Below the pieces are notes generated by a model. The model was given only the letters and a program-made list of their open reading frames with translations, ran no database searches and had not been told where the DNA came from. A DNA stretch of 64,000 nt from Dimorphilus gyrociliatus (lineage: Eukaryota; Annelida; Polychaeta; Dinophilidae), in the NCBI GenBank assembly GCA_904063045.1, contig CAJFCJ010000005.1:4059689-4123688 (forward strand). The letters run 5' to 3'. The position numbers were made by a program, and so were the translations under genes. Below are positions 61,164 through 64,000 of this stretch, piece after piece. The stretch's first letter is position 1. Each line of letters starts with the position of its first letter.

Positions 61164-62359
61164 TTCTGGTCAATTTTTACTTCATTTGCCAATACTAATA
61201 TTATCAAAACTTTCTCTGGTGATACTTTTTTTGTAGAATTTCCAAAGATGAGCGAAATTACAGCTATATTACAAATTCAACTTGCGTTTTTCTACCAGTT
61301 TATACTAGACATATAAGTTGAATAAGATCCCGTCTATTAGAAAGCCTATTATCAACTGTTGGGAAGAGCGGCTAATATGTGAAATACTCTTTCATACATC
61401 ATCAGAATGCAATGTTATGTTGATAGCCATATGCTTATCCTAAAAAAAACTATGTTTTCCATTAATTTAGCTAATGAGTACAAACATTCTGATTAAAATC
61501 TATACATCTGTTTAGAGTAGTATTTATGATTTTATTATTGTTATGACACTGTACAAATGAAAGTTATGATCTATTGTACACTGTACAAAAGAATATTCTA
61601 TACTTAAAAAGCTATATCAATACTTAAAAATTATTGAATCTAATTAGCATTATATTCAAATCACTTGCTAAGATAATTGAACATAATGTTATATATAGAA
61701 GATAGAAAGCGTTTCCTTATTAAATCTTAACAATATTACTAAAACAGGAAAGATACTAATATGATGTATATTTTGTATCTATACAGTATACAATCATTTT
61801 AACAAACAATAATTACTTTTGTTAAGTTGGGGACGTGCCTAAAATTGTATAAACACTATATATATATATATAGTTCTGTTCGACAGACATAGAATGTTAG
61901 CTATCTTTATATACGAAAAATTACTTTATAAAGATAAGCCTTGTTAAATTAACAAGAGCGCCATTGAATAAGGAAATTGTCAGGCTTATCTTTCACAAGT
62001 ATCTCAAAGTATTAGAAATATGATTAAAATACTTTTTGTTAAAATTAGATAGCGAAAGGAATTTAAATATATGTAAAATTAATAAAAATTGCTTCAGTAA
62101 GCAACTTTTAATACTGTTAATTATAAAGCAATATAGCGGTTAATGATTGTCTCTCTTTTAATATAAATGTATTTCGATCGTTGACAGCAGTTCTCGGACG
62201 ACAAATAGTCTGAGATTGAGACAAACACAGTTTCCAATTTACGCAATGCATGCGTATGAATTTTACGACATCCACTAAAACAAAAAGAAAAGTCAAGTCC
62301 GGAAAATAGTTGAATTCGTTCTGAAAATGTAACGAATTTTGTTTGTTTTGTTTTGTTTT
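61164..62359. other. Gap between Gemin5 and the next minus-strand gene
   Basis: Strongly AT-rich, with short AT runs and a TATACAGTATAC element near 61780. It must hold the Gemin5 promoter and the 3' UTR of the gene ending at 62360. No coding signal. Confidence 0.5.
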
Positions 62360-64000
62360 TCAGTTAGAATCATTCTGTCCCCAGCCTCCCGAATTCGGTC
62401 TCTGCTCTGATGCAGTTGATGCTGGTGTCCAAATGTTCCCTAATGACTGAAACATATCAAAAGTAGCTGGTGTATGTTCTTGTTTCTGTTCAGCAGCTGA
62501 AGAAGTATTTTTCCATATATTCTGTAAAGCACTGTCATCGTTGCTCATCGGATTCCAACCTTCTGAACATCCCCAAGTAGAGGTCGATTGTCTTTCCTCT
62601 GTTCTCCATAAGCTCGGATTTCTATCGGCATCCCACAAATTTTCTGCATTTATAACAGTTGGGAAGTCTGACCATTCCGTTCTTGGTTGAACGCCTGGAG
62701 CGGCATTGCTCCTCATGATTGGTCTATTCCCAAAGTCAAATGGCGAACTGTCATCTTCCAATATTCCATGGCTTAAACTGTAAGAACAAAAAAGTTAATT
62801 AATTAAAACTAGATCCGATCTTAACAGTAGGAATTGATAGCTTCATTAATTGTGTATTTAATTTAGAATTGTTGAGGATTACATTAATATTTCATTTACT
62901 TATATTCCTTCTTCTATCAACTACGTGTATTACTTTAAAATTTATGTCTCCGTTAATTATATTAGATAAATTACTTAAATGATTGTAAAAACGTAGTATT
63001 TATTTGTACTGTAGTTGTAAAAGTATAATAAAATTCTTGGAAATAAATCTCAACAAACCCATTTGATTGAGTCATGTGAGTTTGATGACGGTCAATTCCA
63101 TTCCACTGCGAAGTTGAAGACATAATCGATTGTCCAACAGCTGTATTCGACCTCTGAGAATCATACATTCCACGATTCGGTTGAGAACAATTATTGGTCA
63201 TTACAACCTGACTGTAAGTGGCACCTTGTTCAGATGGACTAGATGCTTTTGGTAGAGTTGACCGATTATGATGTTGTCTATCCCACATTTCAGTAACATT
63301 TGACAATTCACTAAGATCGCCAGTTTCACCTGGAAATTTTTAATAATTTTTCAATCAGAAAAGAAAATTAGTGTTAATTTCATTTTGCTTAGAAAATATT
63401 ATTCCAAAAACTTTAAACAAAAAAGAAAAATCGTGCAGAAAAAATCAAAAGAAAAGATTAACAAACCAGGGGTAAATTGAGAGGAAGATTGCGGCATTTC
63501 CCAAACAGGAGTTGTAGTATCAGAGAACGCATCAGGCTCTTTTGGCCTTTCCGAAAACGTCGACCATACAGACATACTTGTTGATTCACTCGACGATGTG
63601 GCGGTTAATGAACGTCCATTACCTGTAAGGTTGTCAAACACAGGGTACACTAACACACACCATGCGCAATCTCTACTTAATTATTCGCTAATTAATCTTT
63701 GTTATTAGTAATAAGATTATGCTGAAAACTAATTAATTCTAACAAATAGACACGTACCTCTGTTATTTCTGCCGCGTTTCGAGCGATCTTTACTTTGTCC
63801 AGTATTCTTACGTTGTTGCCCACCTGTGTGAGATTTATCTGTACTTGTTGAATGTGTAGTTGTAGTTTCCTTGGTAGATGCAGTGTCAGATTTTGACGAA
63901 TTTCGACCTTCTTTTCGCCTGGCTTGTCTGGCTTTTGCACCAGTAAGAATGAACTCATCTTCATTGACAGTTTCTTCTTTACTTTTCTTTCGAACTATGG
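62360..64000 (-). CDS. 3' part of an unrecognised Trp/Ser-rich protein (partial, 5' end outside window)
   Basis: Four exons (descending): from beyond 64000 to 63758, 63622-63467, 63329-63059, 62777-62360; about 362 residues with consistent phases. The first part is basic (RKKSKEE, ARQARRK, RSKRGRNNRG). The remainder is disordered, rich in Ser, Thr, Asn and Gln, and carries regularly spaced tryptophans in short motifs: SVWSTF, PVWEMP, EMWDR, SQWNG, NLWDAD, SLWRTE, STWGCSEGW, NIWKN, NIWTP, GGWGQ. Such isolated Trp motifs usually bind partner pockets, as in GW182 proteins. I considered TNRC6/GW182, metadherin/LYRIC and the TMEM131 C-tail; none is convincing from this part. Coding status is well supported by splicing and frame; function is not. 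Confidence 0.65.

Noticed and set aside
1-64000. tRNA, rRNA, CRISPR, bacterial or phage-like signals and intact transposons
   Set aside because: I looked for tRNA B-box sequences, long direct or inverted terminal repeats and transposase or reverse transcriptase motifs and recognised none. This was by eye, so small or old elements could be missed.

Overview
This window is eukaryotic nuclear DNA from an invertebrate animal. It is AT-rich, dense in microsatellites (TC/AG and AT tracts), and its genes are split by very short introns, often 50-80 nt. The gene set points to a lophotrochozoan, most likely an annelid with a compact genome: an i-type (destabilase-like) lysozyme, nicotinic receptor subunits with an anion-channel-like pore motif of the kind described in molluscs and flatworms, GT92 glycosyltransferases and orphan peptide-type GPCRs. 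The species assignment is inference. All exon structures below were built by hand from GT/AG (rarely GC/AG) junctions and checked for reading-phase continuity.

Layout. 0.9-12 kb (minus): a nicotinic acetylcholine receptor locus. One set of 5' exons is followed by two complete tandem copies of the exons from the ligand-binding domain to M4, and two candidate signal-peptide exons lie upstream. 12-16.8 kb: no gene seen. 16.8-17.3 kb (plus): i-type lysozyme, convergent with two tandem GT92 genes (minus, 17.5-20.7 kb). 21-24.95 kb: an MBD protein (minus) divergent from UQCC1 (plus), which converges on PEX26 (minus). 25.8-31.7 kb (plus): a regulator with one common N-terminal exon and at least three alternative C2H2 zinc-finger terminal exons, plus decayed ones. 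35.3-38.2 kb: two paralogous GPCR genes head to head. 38.2-43.6 kb: no gene seen. 43.6-45.1 kb (plus): a PDIA6-like protein that has lost both CxxC active sites. 47.4-51.6 kb (plus): a complete activator-type E2F. 53.35-61.2 kb (minus): Gemin5 in 28 exons. 62.4-64.0 kb (minus): the 3' end of an unrecognised Trp/Ser-rich protein that runs off the window.

The genes do not form one pathway; this is an ordinary animal gene neighbourhood. The most unusual parts are the nicotinic receptor locus (shared 5' exons, two 3' cassettes, altered pore), the alternative zinc-finger exon array with dead exons, the redox-dead PDI, and CTCF-like motifs that cluster between the alternative first exons of the receptor locus and in intergenic DNA.
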